NCBI RefSeq assembly: GCF_002385225.1
Contig: NZ_DGDC01000030.1
Location: forward strand, 13,029-77,028
Direction: 5' to 3'
Length of the DNA: 64,000 nucleotides
Source of the DNA: Psychrobacter sp. UBA3962
Lineage (GTDB): Bacteria > Pseudomonadota > Gammaproteobacteria > Pseudomonadales > Moraxellaceae
In this document: positions 35,460 through 44,448 of the stretch, piece by piece
Layout of the letters: the number at the start of each line of letters is the position of its first letter
How positions within the stretch are numbered: the stretch's first letter is position 1
Made by a program: the position numbers and the translations under genes
The notes under the pieces: generated by a model
Seen by the model: the letters and a program-made list of their open reading frames with translations, nothing else
Told to the model about the DNA's origin: nothing
Databases searched by the model: none

Positions 35460-36194
35460 ATGAGCACTCGAAATCCGGCACATACTAAAGACAACCCTCA
35501 ATCAAACGACCAGTTTGATATAAATGAATCTAGTTACAAGACCAGTCACGCTGCTGTGCGTAAGGCACGTCGTTTTGCTTTACAAGGCCTGTACGAGTGG
35601 TTGATGACGGATCATCGCTTTGAGCAAACAGGAATGAGTGAGTGGAAAGAAAACCCTCCTCATGATATTGCAGCGCGTACTCGTGCCAGCAATGCTATGC
35701 ACACCGTACACCTGGGTTATTATCACAGCATGATGCGTGAAATACCTGAGCAAATTGATGAATTAGAAGCTTTAATTGCTCAGCATTTAGACCGCCAAAT
35801 TGATCAGATTGACATGGTGGAGCATGCGGTGCTGCTTATCGGTGCTTATGAATTAAAGCACAGCTTACACATTCCTTATAAGGTTGTTCTTGATGAAGCC
35901 ATGAAGCTAAATACTCATTTTGGCGCAACCGATGCTCATAAGCTTATCAATGCGGTTATGGATAAACTAGCTGCAGAGCTACGTACCGTTGAAGTAGAAG
36001 CTGATAAAGGCACAGGCTATAAGCAGAAAAAGCAGCAAGCCAAAGCGGAGCAGCTAAGTACGGCGCAAGCAGATGAGGCGATGGTTGAACAGGACAATGC
36101 TGAGCAAGCGTCGACTGAAGCACCAAAAGCTGTAGAGGCAGATCAACAGCCTCGCCAGCCAAAACCACGGATTGGGCTTAAACCAAAAAAATAG
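35460..36194 (+). CDS. nusB: Transcription antitermination protein NusB (extended)
   Basis: NusB with NusE/S10 binds boxA RNA in rRNA leaders. The NusB core spans about residues 28-175, with AVRKARRFALQGLYEWLMT, LIAQHLDRQIDQIDMVEHAVLLIGAYEL, and IPYKVVLDEAMKLNTHFGATDAHKLINAVMDKLA. Both ends are longer than the usual 140 residues: an S/N/D-rich N-terminus and a 60-residue acidic/Q/A-rich tail ending in IGLKPKK. The tails are probably disordered. A possible rRNA operon at the right edge would be a NusB target. Confidence 0.93.
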   Translation: MSTRNPAHTKDNPQSNDQFDINESSYKTSHAAVRKARRFALQGLYEWLMTDHRFEQTGMSEWKENPPHDIAARTRASNAMHTVHLGYYHSMMREIPEQIDELEALIAQHLDRQIDQIDMVEHAVLLIGAYELKHSLHIPYKVVLDEAMKLNTHFGATDAHKLINAVMDKLAAELRTVEVEADKGTGYKQKKQQAKAEQLSTAQADEAMVEQDNAEQASTEAPKAVEADQQPRQPKPRIGLKPKK

Positions 36195-36236
36195 CCGAAC
36201 AGAGGCTTGGGCTTATTAAGTTTTCTATATAAAGGC

Positions 36237-36272
36237 AAGGCTATCTATTGATCTCGATAGATAGCCTTTTAT
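36237..36272 (+). terminator. Terminator after nusB
   Basis: AAGGCTATCTAT, 8-base loop, ATAGATAGCCTT then TTTATTT. A 12-base perfect stem. Confidence 0.85.
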
Positions 36273-36359
36273 TTAAGTAGTCTTGGCTTTGCTCTAAAAG
36301 AGAAGGGCTTCATAAGCGGCTACAATAGGTAGTGACTCTATCAAACTTTAGGATGAAGA

Positions 36360-37430
36360 ATGATGACTGAATTTGAGATTATTTATCGTTATTTCAAAGC
36401 CCAAGATACCGAGGGAGCAAGTATTGAACATACGGCCATTATCAAGGATTTGGGAGACGACGCTGCAGTAGTAGCCATCAATGCGCCTAGCCAGTGGGTC
36501 ACTTGTGTTGATACTTTAGTTCAAGGTCGGCACTTTAGTGAAGATTGGCAGCAGGTATCTGAATTGGCCTTTGCTATTGGTTATAAAGCGGTTGCGGTTA
36601 ATATTTCTGATATCGCGGCCATGGGCGCTAGGCCTCACAGTATTCTATTGGCACTGGCTTTGCCTGAACGTCTTGCCAATGAGCCATGGTTGGCGGAGTT
36701 TGCCAAGGGGTTGTTTCATGCGTGCAAGCAGTTTGGCGTAAGACTGATTGGTGGGGATACCACCCGTAACGATAAGCTGGTTATCAGTATCACTGCAAAT
36801 GGGATACTGCCTGTGGCCATTCAACCTGTCTATCGCAGTGGGGCTAAGGTAGGGGATAAGGTTTATGTTTCTGGCACTATAGGCGATGCCAGTTACGCTC
36901 TTAATCATCCTGAAACTGAGGTTGGAAAGCAGCTGGCTCATCGACTGCATATGCCCACTCCGCGCAGCATCTTAGGTCAAAAGCTTGCCAGTACTGGCTT
37001 GGCAACGGCGATGATGGATGTCTCCGACGGGCTAGTTCAGGATTTAGGGCACTTATGTCAGCAAAGTCAGGTGGCCATGAGTCTACAATTGGACCAGCTG
37101 CCAACAAGCAAGCCCTTACAGCATGTAGAGTTGGCCGAAAGACTACGCTGTCAGCTGACAGGCGGAGATGACTATGAGTTGGTATTCACCCTGCCGGCAT
37201 CGGTGCAGTTATCCCAAGACTTACTGTCTTCAGTGTCTACCCCGGTAACCTGTATTGGTGAGGTGATAGAGTTAGAGGAAGAGGAAGAGGAAGAGCAGTC
37301 AGTCGGTACCACTAACTTTGGGCCATCAGCTATTAAGCTTACCTATCAAGGCACTGCCGTTACCGAGCAAGCGCCTTATCCTTTTGATGGCTTTCCCAAT
37401 TTACACGGCTATCAGCACTTTAGTAGCTAA
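36360..37430 (+). CDS. thiL: Thiamine-monophosphate kinase
   Basis: ThiL makes thiamine diphosphate from TMP. It is an ATP-dependent PurM-like fold: EFEIIYRYF, LGDDAAVVAI, VTCVDTLVQGRHF, AVNISDIAAMGARP, LIGGDTTRN, MMDVSDGLVQDLGHL, and TGGDDYELVF. Its 356 residues are longer than E. coli ThiL (325) partly through a run of glutamates from (GAGGAA)3GAG at 37275-37295. The start is ATGATG; the first or second ATG may be used. It is upstream of pgpA, as in other gammaproteobacteria. Confidence 0.95.
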   Translation: MMTEFEIIYRYFKAQDTEGASIEHTAIIKDLGDDAAVVAINAPSQWVTCVDTLVQGRHFSEDWQQVSELAFAIGYKAVAVNISDIAAMGARPHSILLALALPERLANEPWLAEFAKGLFHACKQFGVRLIGGDTTRNDKLVISITANGILPVAIQPVYRSGAKVGDKVYVSGTIGDASYALNHPETEVGKQLAHRLHMPTPRSILGQKLASTGLATAMMDVSDGLVQDLGHLCQQSQVAMSLQLDQLPTSKPLQHVELAERLRCQLTGGDDYELVFTLPASVQLSQDLLSSVSTPVTCIGEVIELEEEEEEEQSVGTTNFGPSAIKLTYQGTAVTEQAPYPFDGFPNLHGYQHFSS

Positions 37431-37481
37431 CCCAATATTTAACTATAATATAATTAGCCCAATGATTATGAGGGGGCGACT

Positions 37482-38084
37482 ATGTCACTAGATTCTAATA
37501 TGAACCACAAGCCAGATATTAGTAAAGCCAATGAATGTCCTCCTCTGCCTTTAGGGGCCAGTCTGCTCGATAAGGTGGTATATTGGCTGGGAATTGGTTT
37601 GGGTAGTGGGTTGCCGAAACGGGCACCAGGGACCTGGGGGACTTTAGGCGGATTAGTGATAGCTTTGCCTTTACTGCACTTGGGTTTTATTTCCTTCTTG
37701 GTTATTAGCTTAATGGCAAGTATAGTAGGTATTTGGATCTGTGATAGAACCTCGGTATTGATGCAAGTCCACGATGACCCGCATATTGTCTGGGATGAAT
37801 GGGCGGGCATATGGATCAGCTTATTGCCGCTGTCTTTCATCATGACTTATGCTCCGCAATATCTAACCCTAGGCTACTACTGGCTTGCGATAATTCTGTC
37901 TTTTATTTTATTTAGATTTTTTGATATTGCTAAGCCCAATCCTATCAGGTGGGCGGATAGAAAACTAACGGGCGGCTTAGGCATCATGTTAGATGATATT
38001 TTAGCCGGCATTATGGCTTTAGTAGCTTGGTTGATGATTGTGGCTAGTATTGTGACATTTTACCCTAGCAGTTATGGGGCTTAG
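37482..38084 (+). CDS. pgpA: Phosphatidylglycerophosphatase A
   Basis: PgpA removes phosphate from phosphatidylglycerol phosphate in the inner membrane. The 200-residue product has GLGSGLPKRAPGTWGT, HIVWDEWAGIWISL, and FFDIAKPNPIRWADRKLTGGLGIMLDDILAG, with several membrane segments. The length is a little longer than usual (about 170) at the N-terminus. It follows thiL, a common neighbour. Confidence 0.95.
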   Translation: MSLDSNMNHKPDISKANECPPLPLGASLLDKVVYWLGIGLGSGLPKRAPGTWGTLGGLVIALPLLHLGFISFLVISLMASIVGIWICDRTSVLMQVHDDPHIVWDEWAGIWISLLPLSFIMTYAPQYLTLGYYWLAIILSFILFRFFDIAKPNPIRWADRKLTGGLGIMLDDILAGIMALVAWLMIVASIVTFYPSSYGA

Positions 38085-38304
38085 CCTTACAATCATGGGA
38101 CCTAGCATCAGTAGTTAGACAGAGAATATAATACCAGAGCTTTGGGTAAAAATTTTACAAGAAGCCTCGAGCAACAATAGTGCAACTGAATCCATTTTAT
38201 TAGTTTTGATATATTATTTTAGATAAATAACGGCTTTTGGATGTCCTTTACCATCAGCCATTGATTTTTGCTATTTTTTTTATTTCGCTAAGAGTTAACT
38301 GCTT

Positions 38305-39672
38305 ATGACTACCACACTAACGACGATTATTCTTGCAGCGGGTAAAGGTACCCGTATGAAATCTGCCAAACCTAAGGTTTTACAAACATTGGCAGGCAAG
38401 CCATTATTGGCCCATGTGCTAGACACCTGTCAAAGTGTGAATGTAGACAAGACTATTGTGGTCTATGGGTTTGGTGGTAATCAGGTGCAGCAGGCGATGC
38501 AAGAGTACGAGCTAACTTGGGTTGAGCAAACGGAACAGTTAGGCACAGGCCATGCAGTTCAAGTGACTTTGCCAGAGTTGCCAACTGAGGGCAAAAGCTT
38601 AATCTTATACGGTGATGTTCCCCTAGTCAGTGCCAAAACTTTGACGCGTCTAAAAGAGGCCAACGTTGAAGGCATGTCTATGTTGACCTTAACCGTTGAT
38701 AATCCTTTTGGTTTGGGTCGTATTAAACGTGATGAGCAGGGTAATATTATCGCTATTGTTGAGCAAAAAGATGCCAATGAGCAAGAGCAGGCGATTCGTG
38801 AAATTAACAGTGGGATTTATTGTGTAGACAATACTTTATTACATAAGTACTTGCCAAACTTGTCTAATGACAACGCTCAACAAGAATACTATTTAACCGA
38901 TATTGTGAAAATGGCCGTGGCGGATGGGATTGCAATTACTGCTATTGAACCCGATTATGAGTTTGAAATTGAAGGGGTAAATAACCGTCAACAGCTGGCC
39001 AGTCTTGAGCGTAGTTGGCAAGCTAAATTGGTAGAAGATTTACAGGTTCAAGGGGTACAGTTCGCTGACCCAAGTCGGGTTGATATTCGTGGTGAAGTCA
39101 GCGTCGGTCAGGATGTGTTTGTTGACATCAACGTAGTGTTTAAAGGTAAAGTAAGCTTAGGCAGCAACGTGACTATTGAAGCGGGTTGTATCATTAAAGA
39201 CACCCAAATTGGCGATAACGTGCACATCAAACCCTACTGCGTCTTTGATGAAGCGCAAGTAGGAGAGGAAGCAACGATTGGGCCCTTTGCTCATTTGCGT
39301 CCGCAATCGGTATTGGCCAAAAAGACCCGTTTGGGTAACTTCGTGGAGATTAAGAAATCTCACATTGGCGAGGGCAGTAAGGTCAACCATTTAAGCTATG
39401 TGGGCGATGCACAGCTAGGAGCGGGCGTTAACTTTGGTGCTGGGGCAATTACTTGTAATTATGATGGGGTTAATAAGCATCAGACCGTTGTGGGTGATAA
39501 TGCCTTTATTGGTACCAATGCTTGCTTGGTGGCTCCGGTTAATATTGGGGAGACGGCAACCATCGGTGCTGGGTCGGTAATTACCAAAAATGTGGAAGAC
39601 AAGGCATTAGCGATTGGCCGAGGACGTCAGGTTCAAAAAGACAACTATCAGCGTCCTGAAAAAAAGAATTAA
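38305..39672 (+). CDS. glmU: Bifunctional UDP-N-acetylglucosamine pyrophosphorylase / glucosamine-1-P N-acetyltransferase
   Basis: GlmU makes UDP-GlcNAc. The N-terminal uridyltransferase (about 1-230) starts with ILAAGKGTRMKSAKPKVLQTLAGKP and has GTGHAVQ and YGDVPL. The C-terminal acetyltransferase is a left-handed beta helix (about 250-455) with hexapeptide repeats (IGDNVHIKPYCVFD, GAITCNYDGVNKH). The 455 residues match the family. glmS follows on the same strand, 178 bases away. Confidence 0.98.
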   Translation: MTTTLTTIILAAGKGTRMKSAKPKVLQTLAGKPLLAHVLDTCQSVNVDKTIVVYGFGGNQVQQAMQEYELTWVEQTEQLGTGHAVQVTLPELPTEGKSLILYGDVPLVSAKTLTRLKEANVEGMSMLTLTVDNPFGLGRIKRDEQGNIIAIVEQKDANEQEQAIREINSGIYCVDNTLLHKYLPNLSNDNAQQEYYLTDIVKMAVADGIAITAIEPDYEFEIEGVNNRQQLASLERSWQAKLVEDLQVQGVQFADPSRVDIRGEVSVGQDVFVDINVVFKGKVSLGSNVTIEAGCIIKDTQIGDNVHIKPYCVFDEAQVGEEATIGPFAHLRPQSVLAKKTRLGNFVEIKKSHIGEGSKVNHLSYVGDAQLGAGVNFGAGAITCNYDGVNKHQTVVGDNAFIGTNACLVAPVNIGETATIGAGSVITKNVEDKALAIGRGRQVQKDNYQRPEKKN

Positions 39673-39702
39673 TCTAATTATTGATGTCCCTATACTTAAG
39701 AA

Positions 39703-39727
39703 AATGGGCTCAAAAAGCCCATTAAAA
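39703..39727 (+). terminator. Weak hairpin between glmU and glmS
   Basis: AATGGGCT, loop CAAAA, AGCCCATT; the next bases are A-rich, so it is not a strong plus-strand terminator. It may act as an mRNA processing hairpin. Confidence 0.35.
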
Positions 39728-39849
39728 AGTTTTGTGAATTTAAACAGCTAGTAACAGTTAATTATATTGATGAGTAAAGAGCAGAGCAGGCCAAACAGGA
39801 TGGGCTCTATTGTAATACCTTATCAGTAACCATGATTTGAGGATTTTTT

Positions 39850-41697
39850 ATGTGTGGAATAGTGGGTGCGGTAGCAGAGCGTAATATATCAAATGTATTA
39901 TTAGAAGGCCTGAAGCGTTTAGAGTATAGAGGTTACGACTCAGCTGGCTTGACCATTATCCATGAAGGTGAGCTACACCGTGAGCGTCAAGTGGGTAAGG
40001 TACAAGCCTTAGTAGATGCTGTAAAAAATGATAGTGAAAGCTTTAAAGGTCATATCGGTATTGCTCATACCCGTTGGGCGACTCATGGTGAGCCTGCACA
40101 ACACAATGCCCATCCACACGTTTCAGGTAAAGTGGCGGTGGTTCACAATGGGATTGTTGAAAACTATGGCCCGCTAAAAGAAGAATTAATAGAGAAAGGC
40201 TATACCTTCACTTCTGAAACGGATACAGAGGTCGTGGCGCATTTAGTGGCCGAAGCCTATAAAGAAACCAATAATTTATTAAAGGCCGTTGAGAAGATTG
40301 TTCCTTTATTGCATGGTGCTTTTGCTTTAGGTGTCATTCATGTGGACAATCCGGATGAGCTAATTACTGTACGCCTAGGGTCACCTTTGGTTATCGGTGT
40401 GGGTATTGGAGAGAACTTTATTGCTTCTGATCAGTTGGCACTATTGCCAGTAACTAACCGCTTTATGTATCTTGAAGAAGGCGATATTGCGGTTATTAAG
40501 CGCGACAGTATTCAGGTATTTGCCGACGGTCAGCCTGTAGAGCGTAACATTACTGAGTTAGATGCTAAAAACCATAATGCTGATAAAGGTGAGTTTAAGC
40601 ACTACATGCTTAAAGAGATTTATGAGCAGCCTGATGCAGTGGCCCGTACTGTTGAAATGGGGGCGACTGGCAACGATTTGAAAGAAGAGTTTTTACAGCG
40701 TCATGAAGCGCTTTTGGCCAAAGTTCGTAACATTCAAGTCTTGGCTTGTGGTACCAGTTATCATGCCGGTTTGATTGCCAAATATTGGTTTGAAAACTTA
40801 ACCCGCCTGCCTTGCTCTGTGGAAGTGGCGAGCGAGTTCCGTTACCGTAATCCCGTGGTAGTGGATGATACCTTGATTATTTGTCTGTCTCAGTCAGGGG
40901 AGACCGCCGATACTTTATCTGCGCTTCGTGAAACCCAGCGTAGAGCTAAGGCCGGTGAGATTAAAGGCTTAACTACTTTAAGTGTCTGTAACGTAGCAAC
41001 TTCCTCTCTAGTTCGTGAAACCGATATATTTATCCCAACACTGGCTGGTGTTGAGATTGGGGTAGCGTCAACCAAGGCCTTCACCACTCAATTGGTAGCT
41101 TTAATGCTGTTGGTATTGAAGGTGGGTAAAGTTCAGCAGCGCATGGAACCAGAGCAGTTATCTGAGATTGTGACTGAGATGCATAAGCTAAAAGGTCAGC
41201 TTGATAGAAGCTTAAACTTAGATCAGGCGATCGAAGCTATGGGTCAGAAGTTTGAAGCCAAACACAGCACCCTGTTCTTAGGCCGCGGGGTGCAATTCCC
41301 ATTGGCTTTAGAAGGGGCGCTAAAGCTAAAAGAAATCTCCTATATTCATGCTGAAGGCTATGCTGCAGGAGAGCTGAAACATGGTCCATTGGCTTTAGTT
41401 GATAAGGACATGCCTATCGTAGTGCTTGCGCCAAAAGACAGCATGTTAGATAAGCTAAAAGCAAACATGCAAGAAGTTCACGCCCGTCATGGCGAGCTGT
41501 TTGTATTTGCTAGCGAGTCGAGCCAACTGGTGAGCGATGAGCGTCTACATGTGATTCATGTGCCAGACGTCAATGAGCATTTAGCCCCAATTGTGTATAG
41601 TGTGCCAGTGCAGTTCCTGTCTTACCATGTGGCGGTAATGCGCGGTACTGATGTGGATCAGCCACGTAACCTGGCTAAATCGGTAACAGTCGAATAA
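39850..41697 (+). CDS. glmS: Glutamine-fructose-6-phosphate aminotransferase (isomerising)
   Basis: GlmS makes glucosamine-6-phosphate, feeding GlmM and GlmU for cell wall and LPS. It begins MCGIVGAV with nucleophile Cys2, has the glutaminase motif HTRWATHGEP, and two SIS sugar-isomerase domains (ACGTSYHAGL, LSQSGETADTL, EGALKLKEISYIHAEGYAAGELKHGPLAL). The 615 residues match. No glmS ribozyme is expected in this group and none was seen in the leader. Confidence 0.98.
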   Translation: MCGIVGAVAERNISNVLLEGLKRLEYRGYDSAGLTIIHEGELHRERQVGKVQALVDAVKNDSESFKGHIGIAHTRWATHGEPAQHNAHPHVSGKVAVVHNGIVENYGPLKEELIEKGYTFTSETDTEVVAHLVAEAYKETNNLLKAVEKIVPLLHGAFALGVIHVDNPDELITVRLGSPLVIGVGIGENFIASDQLALLPVTNRFMYLEEGDIAVIKRDSIQVFADGQPVERNITELDAKNHNADKGEFKHYMLKEIYEQPDAVARTVEMGATGNDLKEEFLQRHEALLAKVRNIQVLACGTSYHAGLIAKYWFENLTRLPCSVEVASEFRYRNPVVVDDTLIICLSQSGETADTLSALRETQRRAKAGEIKGLTTLSVCNVATSSLVRETDIFIPTLAGVEIGVASTKAFTTQLVALMLLVLKVGKVQQRMEPEQLSEIVTEMHKLKGQLDRSLNLDQAIEAMGQKFEAKHSTLFLGRGVQFPLALEGALKLKEISYIHAEGYAAGELKHGPLALVDKDMPIVVLAPKDSMLDKLKANMQEVHARHGELFVFASESSQLVSDERLHVIHVPDVNEHLAPIVYSVPVQFLSYHVAVMRGTDVDQPRNLAKSVTVE

Positions 41698-41721
41698 TTA
41701 CCGGTTAGATAGAAGATTATA

Positions 41722-41755
41722 AAAAAGCCCCTGCCAAAATCTGGTAGGGGCTTTA
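41722..41755. terminator. Bidirectional terminator between glmS and the TauE gene
   Basis: AAAGCCCCTGCCA, loop AAATC, TGGTAGGGGCTTT. Both sides have T runs; the minus-strand run is better. Confidence 0.9.
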
Positions 41756-41793
41756 TTGTTTGCATGGTTGAGCAGAGTATATTAAGTTAGAGC

Positions 41794-42615
41794 TTAACGC
41801 AGGCCTTTATAAAGGAAATAACAGCCTATAAGGGTCAATAGCACTGCAAAGCATTTTTTTAGCATAGCCGGTGATAAAATATGCGCTACTTTTGCCCCCA
41901 ATTTAGCGGTAAAGAAGCTCATGGAAGCAATGCCTAAAAAGGCATAAATGTGCACAAAGCCAATGGTATTGGGAACATCAATTTTTTGCTGCATCCCAAA
42001 TAACATAAAGCCCAATGCACCGGCAATAGCAATGGGTAATCCGCACGCTGCTGAAGTGCCAACTGCCTTTTGCATTACCACCCCATAACGTGTTAAGTAA
42101 GGCACAGTCAAGCTGCCACCGCCGATACCGAAGATGGCAGAAGCAATGCCGATAACCCCGCCAGCAGCTAATTGCTTAGGTTTCGAGGGCAGTACCACCG
42201 GAGTATGGTTAGCATTCACACTACTAGCTGCCTGTTTTTTGCCGCCGAAAAACATTTTGTAGGCCACCCACAGCAAAAAGATACCGACAATGATCTGTAG
42301 ATGTACGCCCGAAATTTGACCGGCCAATCCTGCGCCAAAAAAGCAGCCGAGCGCCATGCCAGGAGCTAGATTTTTAAAAACCGGCCATATCACAGAGCCT
42401 TTTTCATTGTGCGCCATAAGAGAGCTTATCGAGGTGACAATAATGGTCGCCAGTGACGTCCCTAACGCCAGATGCATGATGGTATCAGGATCATAATTCA
42501 TTTGGGTAAATACAATAAACAGTAGCGGTACGATAATGGTGCCACCGCCCACGCCAAATAGCCCTGCAGCAAATCCTGCCAGAGCGCCAATGATTAAAAA
42601 AATGATTAATTCCAC
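41794..42615 (-). CDS. Sulfite exporter TauE/SafE-family permease
   Basis: The 273-residue inner-membrane protein has about eight membrane segments and the family pattern: GALAGFAAGLFGVGGGTIIVPLLF at the N-terminus, then GVIGIASAIFGIGGGSLTVPYL in the middle. The two GxGGG repeats are typical of TauE/SafE, which carry sulfite, sulfonates or other anions. It stands downstream of the MesXD cluster, which raises a sulfur link, but the substrate is not shown. Confidence 0.9.
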   Translation of the reverse strand: MELIIFLIIGALAGFAAGLFGVGGGTIIVPLLFIVFTQMNYDPDTIMHLALGTSLATIIVTSISSLMAHNEKGSVIWPVFKNLAPGMALGCFFGAGLAGQISGVHLQIIVGIFLLWVAYKMFFGGKKQAASSVNANHTPVVLPSKPKQLAAGGVIGIASAIFGIGGGSLTVPYLTRYGVVMQKAVGTSAACGLPIAIAGALGFMLFGMQQKIDVPNTIGFVHIYAFLGIASMSFFTAKLGAKVAHILSPAMLKKCFAVLLTLIGCYFLYKGLR

Positions 42616-42745
42616 AGGGCAAATTCTTCTCAGTTAAAAGATGGAGGGAAGGGCTAATTTATTTAGGTAGCCGTTTAGTTTAAAAGCTATATTATATATA
42701 GGACTTTTTAACTGAAATAGCTACCATCAATAATAACTGTTTGGG

Positions 42746-43258
42746 CTAAGCAAACGATAATTCAGCCACTTGGCCCAACTGATGGTACGAGCGATTAAAG
42801 TAAACCAAGCTATGCTCAGCATTATCTTGGTTTTCAGGGAGTTTAATGTCAACCACTCGGCACATAAACACACTGTGCGTGCCCACCTGTTGGATCTGCT
42901 CAATTTCACAATCGAAGCTGACCAAAGCATCTTCTAACACTGGTGCTCCGGTAGTCAGCTTTGTCCATTGGGCTTGCTCAAAGCGTTCGGTCTGAGTGAG
43001 CTTGGAGGCAAAGGCATTGGAGATGGACTCATGCTGTGCGCCCAACACATTCACACTCAAGATTTTATTTTCAACAAAATAGCTATGTGAGCGAGAGGCT
43101 TGATTCATACAAACCAACAAGGTTGGCGGCGTATCGGTAACGCTACACACCGCAGAGGCCGTAAACCCGTGCATGCCAGAATCACCAGTGGTGGTGACGA
43201 CATTGACTGCAGTGGTTAACAAAGACATGGCCTCTCTAAAGTCAGTAGCTTCAATCAT
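42746..43258 (-). CDS. Flavin reductase-family protein
   Basis: The start at 43258 has AGGA 8 bases upstream and gives MIEATDFREAMSLL. The core DFREAMSLLTTAVNVVTT, GFTASAVCSVTDTPPTLLVCMN, and NVLGAQHESISNAFA is the FMN-binding split-barrel flavin reductase domain (HpaC-like). It supplies reduced flavin to partner oxygenases. It lies 67 bases downstream of mesD, so it may provide reduced flavin to the MesX/MesD reaction (inference). Confidence 0.88.
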   Translation of the reverse strand: MIEATDFREAMSLLTTAVNVVTTTGDSGMHGFTASAVCSVTDTPPTLLVCMNQASRSHSYFVENKILSVNVLGAQHESISNAFASKLTQTERFEQAQWTKLTTGAPVLEDALVSFDCEIEQIQQVGTHSVFMCRVVDIKLPENQDNAEHSLVYFNRSYHQLGQVAELSFA

Positions 43259-43325
43259 TACTTTAATCCTAAATTCAAAAAACATGGTGGCTAGAGACTA
43301 GCCACTTTTGATACAGTTACAGCTC

Positions 43326-44354
43326 TTAAGCGGTAAGCTCATCACGCACGATTTTGGCACCGGCACTTAACGCTTTTAGCTTGCCTCGAGCCACTTGGCG
43401 TGACAAAGGAGTCATGCCACAGTTGGTTGAAGGATAAAGCTTATCCGCATCCACAAATTGCAGTGCTTTACGCAAGGTAGCCGCCACTTCCTCTGGAGTT
43501 TCGATAATGTTAGTGGCCACATCAATGGCGCCTACCATTACTTTTTTGCCACGAATCAGCTCGATCAACTCCATTGGCACGTGTGAGTTTTGGCATTCAA
43601 GCGACACAATATCAATTTTTGACTGTTGAAGTTTGGGGAAGGCCTCTTCATATTGGCGCCACTCTGAACCCAAAGTTTTTTTCCAGTCATTGTTGGCCTT
43701 AATCCCATAGCCGTAGCAAATATGCACTGCGGTTTCACACTTTAGCCCTTCAATAGCACGCTCTAAAGTAGCGATACCCCAGTCGTTAACTTCATCGAAG
43801 AAGACGTTAAAAGCAGGCTCATCAAATTGGATGATGTCCACACCAGCGGCCTCTAACTCACGTGCTTCTTGGTTTAAGATGGTGGCAAATTCCCAAGCCA
43901 GTTTTTCACGACTTTTATAATGGCCATCATACAGAGTATCGACCATAGTCATTGGACCGGGTAAGGCCCACTTAATGGGCTGATCGGTTTGTTGACGTAG
44001 AAACTTAGCGTCTTCGACAAACACTGGCTTTTGACGGCTCACCGCGCCCACTACTGAAGGCACACTGGCTTCATAGCGATCGCGGATTTTTACGGTCTCA
44101 CGATTTTCAAAATCCACTCCATCAAGATGCTCAATAAAGGTGGTCACAAAGTGCTGGCGGGTCTGCTCACCATCACTGACGATATCGATGCCGGCGTGGA
44201 TTTGCTCTTGCAAGGTCAAACGCAGCGCATCTTGTTTGGCTTCAATCAGCTCATCACCTTCTAGCTTCCAAGGTGACCAAAGTTTTTCAGGCTCAGCCAA
44301 CCAAGAAGGTTTGGGTAAGCTGCCAGCGGTTGAAGTCGGTAATAATAGGGCCAT
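43326..44354 (-). CDS. mesD: MesD: folate-independent methionine synthase (core MetE)
   Basis: The 342-residue enzyme is only the catalytic MetE half. Zinc ligands are visible as HIC (H211, C213), E253 in SLECQNSH, and C312 in STNCGM. The N-terminal MetE domain that binds methyl-tetrahydropteroyl glutamate is absent. Genetics in Acinetobacter, as I recall, showed that such core enzymes (MesD) need oxygen and the partner MesX (DUF1852), and do not use folate. The gene follows mesX here, which fits. The methyl donor is unknown. Confidence 0.88.
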   Translation of the reverse strand: MALLLPTSTAGSLPKPSWLAEPEKLWSPWKLEGDELIEAKQDALRLTLQEQIHAGIDIVSDGEQTRQHFVTTFIEHLDGVDFENRETVKIRDRYEASVPSVVGAVSRQKPVFVEDAKFLRQQTDQPIKWALPGPMTMVDTLYDGHYKSREKLAWEFATILNQEARELEAAGVDIIQFDEPAFNVFFDEVNDWGIATLERAIEGLKCETAVHICYGYGIKANNDWKKTLGSEWRQYEEAFPKLQQSKIDIVSLECQNSHVPMELIELIRGKKVMVGAIDVATNIIETPEEVAATLRKALQFVDADKLYPSTNCGMTPLSRQVARGKLKALSAGAKIVRDELTA

Positions 44355-44448
44355 GTTATTTATCTTCTCTATTCTAATAGGGGGTTCAAAAAATTTAGTT
44401 AATAAGGTTTCGTTGCAGGGTGTTTATCTGCAAACTATTAACAAGCCA

